A stretch of 64,000 bases of DNA, taken from positions 21,841,054-21,905,053 of the forward strand of contig NC_092562.1 of assembly GCF_037975245.1 (NCBI RefSeq), given 5' to 3'. The DNA is from Apostichopus japonicus. Lineage: Eukaryota; Echinodermata; Holothuroidea; Aspidochirotida; Stichopodidae. Shown here piece after piece: positions 63,101 through 64,000 of this stretch. Numbering within the stretch: position 1 is the first letter of the stretch; every line of letters begins with the position of its first letter. A program made the position numbers and the translations under genes. A model generated the notes under the pieces. That model saw nothing but the letters and a program-made list of their open reading frames with translations, was not told where the DNA came from and did no database searches.

Positions 63101-64000
63101 CTGAATAACTTCCCTGATTCAAACGCAACGCTAAATGTTTATTTGAAATTTCTTACATGGAAACAAGAAACAAAGTACAACATTTCTTTTTTCTGTTAGC
63201 TTTTATATTTATATATATATATATTTCATGTCTGGAAAAGTAGCAAAATTAAGCAACAAAGCCGTGTACTCTATGTACGTTGTGGATGCTGGCTCTTTTA
63301 GTCGGGTGCACCCTGCCCTGGATACAGGTTTTAAGGGTGACCGTCATTAAGCATCATTACGAACAAAGAGAAGTAGGTTTCGTTGGTTGATGAGCTGTAT
63401 TTCGTAACAGTAAACTATCTACTCATGAGTCTTGTATTGAAACTACACATTTAAAAAAAAATTCTTGAATATAATTTTACTAATTTTTTTTCAACAAAAC
63501 AATTTAGTATGGGCCTGTTTTCAGCACAGTACACGAAACAGTGATTCGCTATCATTGGTGGCGTTAGTATTACAAAGGGAAGGTGTACAGAATGTTATAC
63601 GAAATGTTACAACCTTGGATATAAATGTTCACTTCTGTGCAGTGTGCAGTAAATTCAGGAACATTTTCTTCTGCTAGTACCTTTGTTTAGGATACTTATA
63701 TATTATGGAACGCGAAATGGATAAAATTCATTTAAAACATCCTGATATGTAGCAACGGGATGTAAAACTCGTGAACAACGTGATTTGTAGCAACGGCCCC
63801 TTCAAAAGATTTTTTGGAGGCGTGGCCTACAGTAGTTATGATCTACGCATGCTCATATCAAAAAGTCTGGTTGTTTGGCTTGACGACATGGGAATGGTGA
63901 TGGTCACTGCTGTACAGTTTAGCAACATAGTTGGAATTCTAATAAGCGAAAGTACAGGAAAGCTTTAGCTTTCTTTCCGAAATGACCATTACCCCTGCCT
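60130..64000. other. Region upstream of selenoprotein P
   Basis: Contains G-rich and C-rich runs (60470, 60780, 61232, 62831), the second SECIS-like element and an AATAAA on the minus strand at 63143-63138, but no coding exon that could be supported. Open frames of up to 140 codons (62333-62755) show no domain. Confidence 0.5.
63301..63347 (-). promoter_or_regulatory. Second SECIS-like element, homologous to the one at 54381
   Basis: Minus strand: ATGA (63347-63344), 11 nt, AAAA (63332-63329), a perfect 4-bp top helix CCTG-TATC-CAGG, then AGGGTG, C bulge, ACC and CGAC (63304-63301). About 95 bp around it resembles 54362-54455, including CGTAATGA/GCTTAATGACGGTC upstream. The core fold is better paired than in the first copy: G-C replaces G.U and A-U replaces U.U. 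No gene is seen immediately to its left, so it probably belongs to a minus-strand selenoprotein gene starting beyond the right edge. Confidence 0.55.

Overview
This is a window of animal nuclear DNA. It is AT-rich and intron-rich, and most of it is non-coding or repetitive. There is no bacterial operon structure; coding sequence appears as short exons with GT..AG borders. Three protein-coding genes can be rebuilt exon by exon. Their best matches are animal proteins: TRAPPC5, a collectrin-domain membrane protein and a selenoprotein P. Gene content and repeat style (tRNA-headed SINE-like copies, hAT-like MITEs with G-rich interiors, Penelope-like terminal repeats, many minisatellites and poly-G tracts) suggest a marine invertebrate, perhaps a deuterostome such as an echinoderm or hemichordate. 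The species is an inference from general character, not proven.

Layout. 1-15532: no gene found; a tandem pair of U2-snRNA-like units, a tRNA-derived SINE-like repeat, a Penelope-like terminal-repeat pair and a hAT-like MITE. 15533-39495 (+): TRAPPC5, 7 coding exons, 187 residues. Six introns include one of 19.4 kb packed with two large minisatellite arrays, a truncated LINE and a third tandem repeat. 39496-43188: intergenic, between two convergent genes. 43189-51076 (-): a 7-exon, 312-residue single-pass membrane protein with a signal peptide, collectrin-like ectodomain, transmembrane helix and a PDZ-ligand-like C-terminus. Its introns hold a perfect 408-bp hAT MITE and a nested pair of related elements. 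51077-54280: intergenic, with a CT-rich simple repeat. About 54290-60129 (-): a short selenoprotein P gene. It has 3 coding exons, an in-frame TGA aligning with the selenocysteine of SELENOP, a SECIS-like hairpin and an AATAAA downstream. 60130-64000: no gene rebuilt, but a second copy of the SECIS-like element lies at 63301-63347, suggesting that the 3' end of another selenoprotein gene enters from the right.

The three genes are not an obvious functional unit. TRAPPC5 is a housekeeping vesicle-tethering subunit. The collectrin-like protein and the selenoprotein P are a membrane and a secreted protein transcribed in the same direction. The most interesting points are the one-selenocysteine selenoprotein P with a U-x-x-S site, its duplicated SECIS-like element, and the nested hAT-like transposons with visible target-site duplications.
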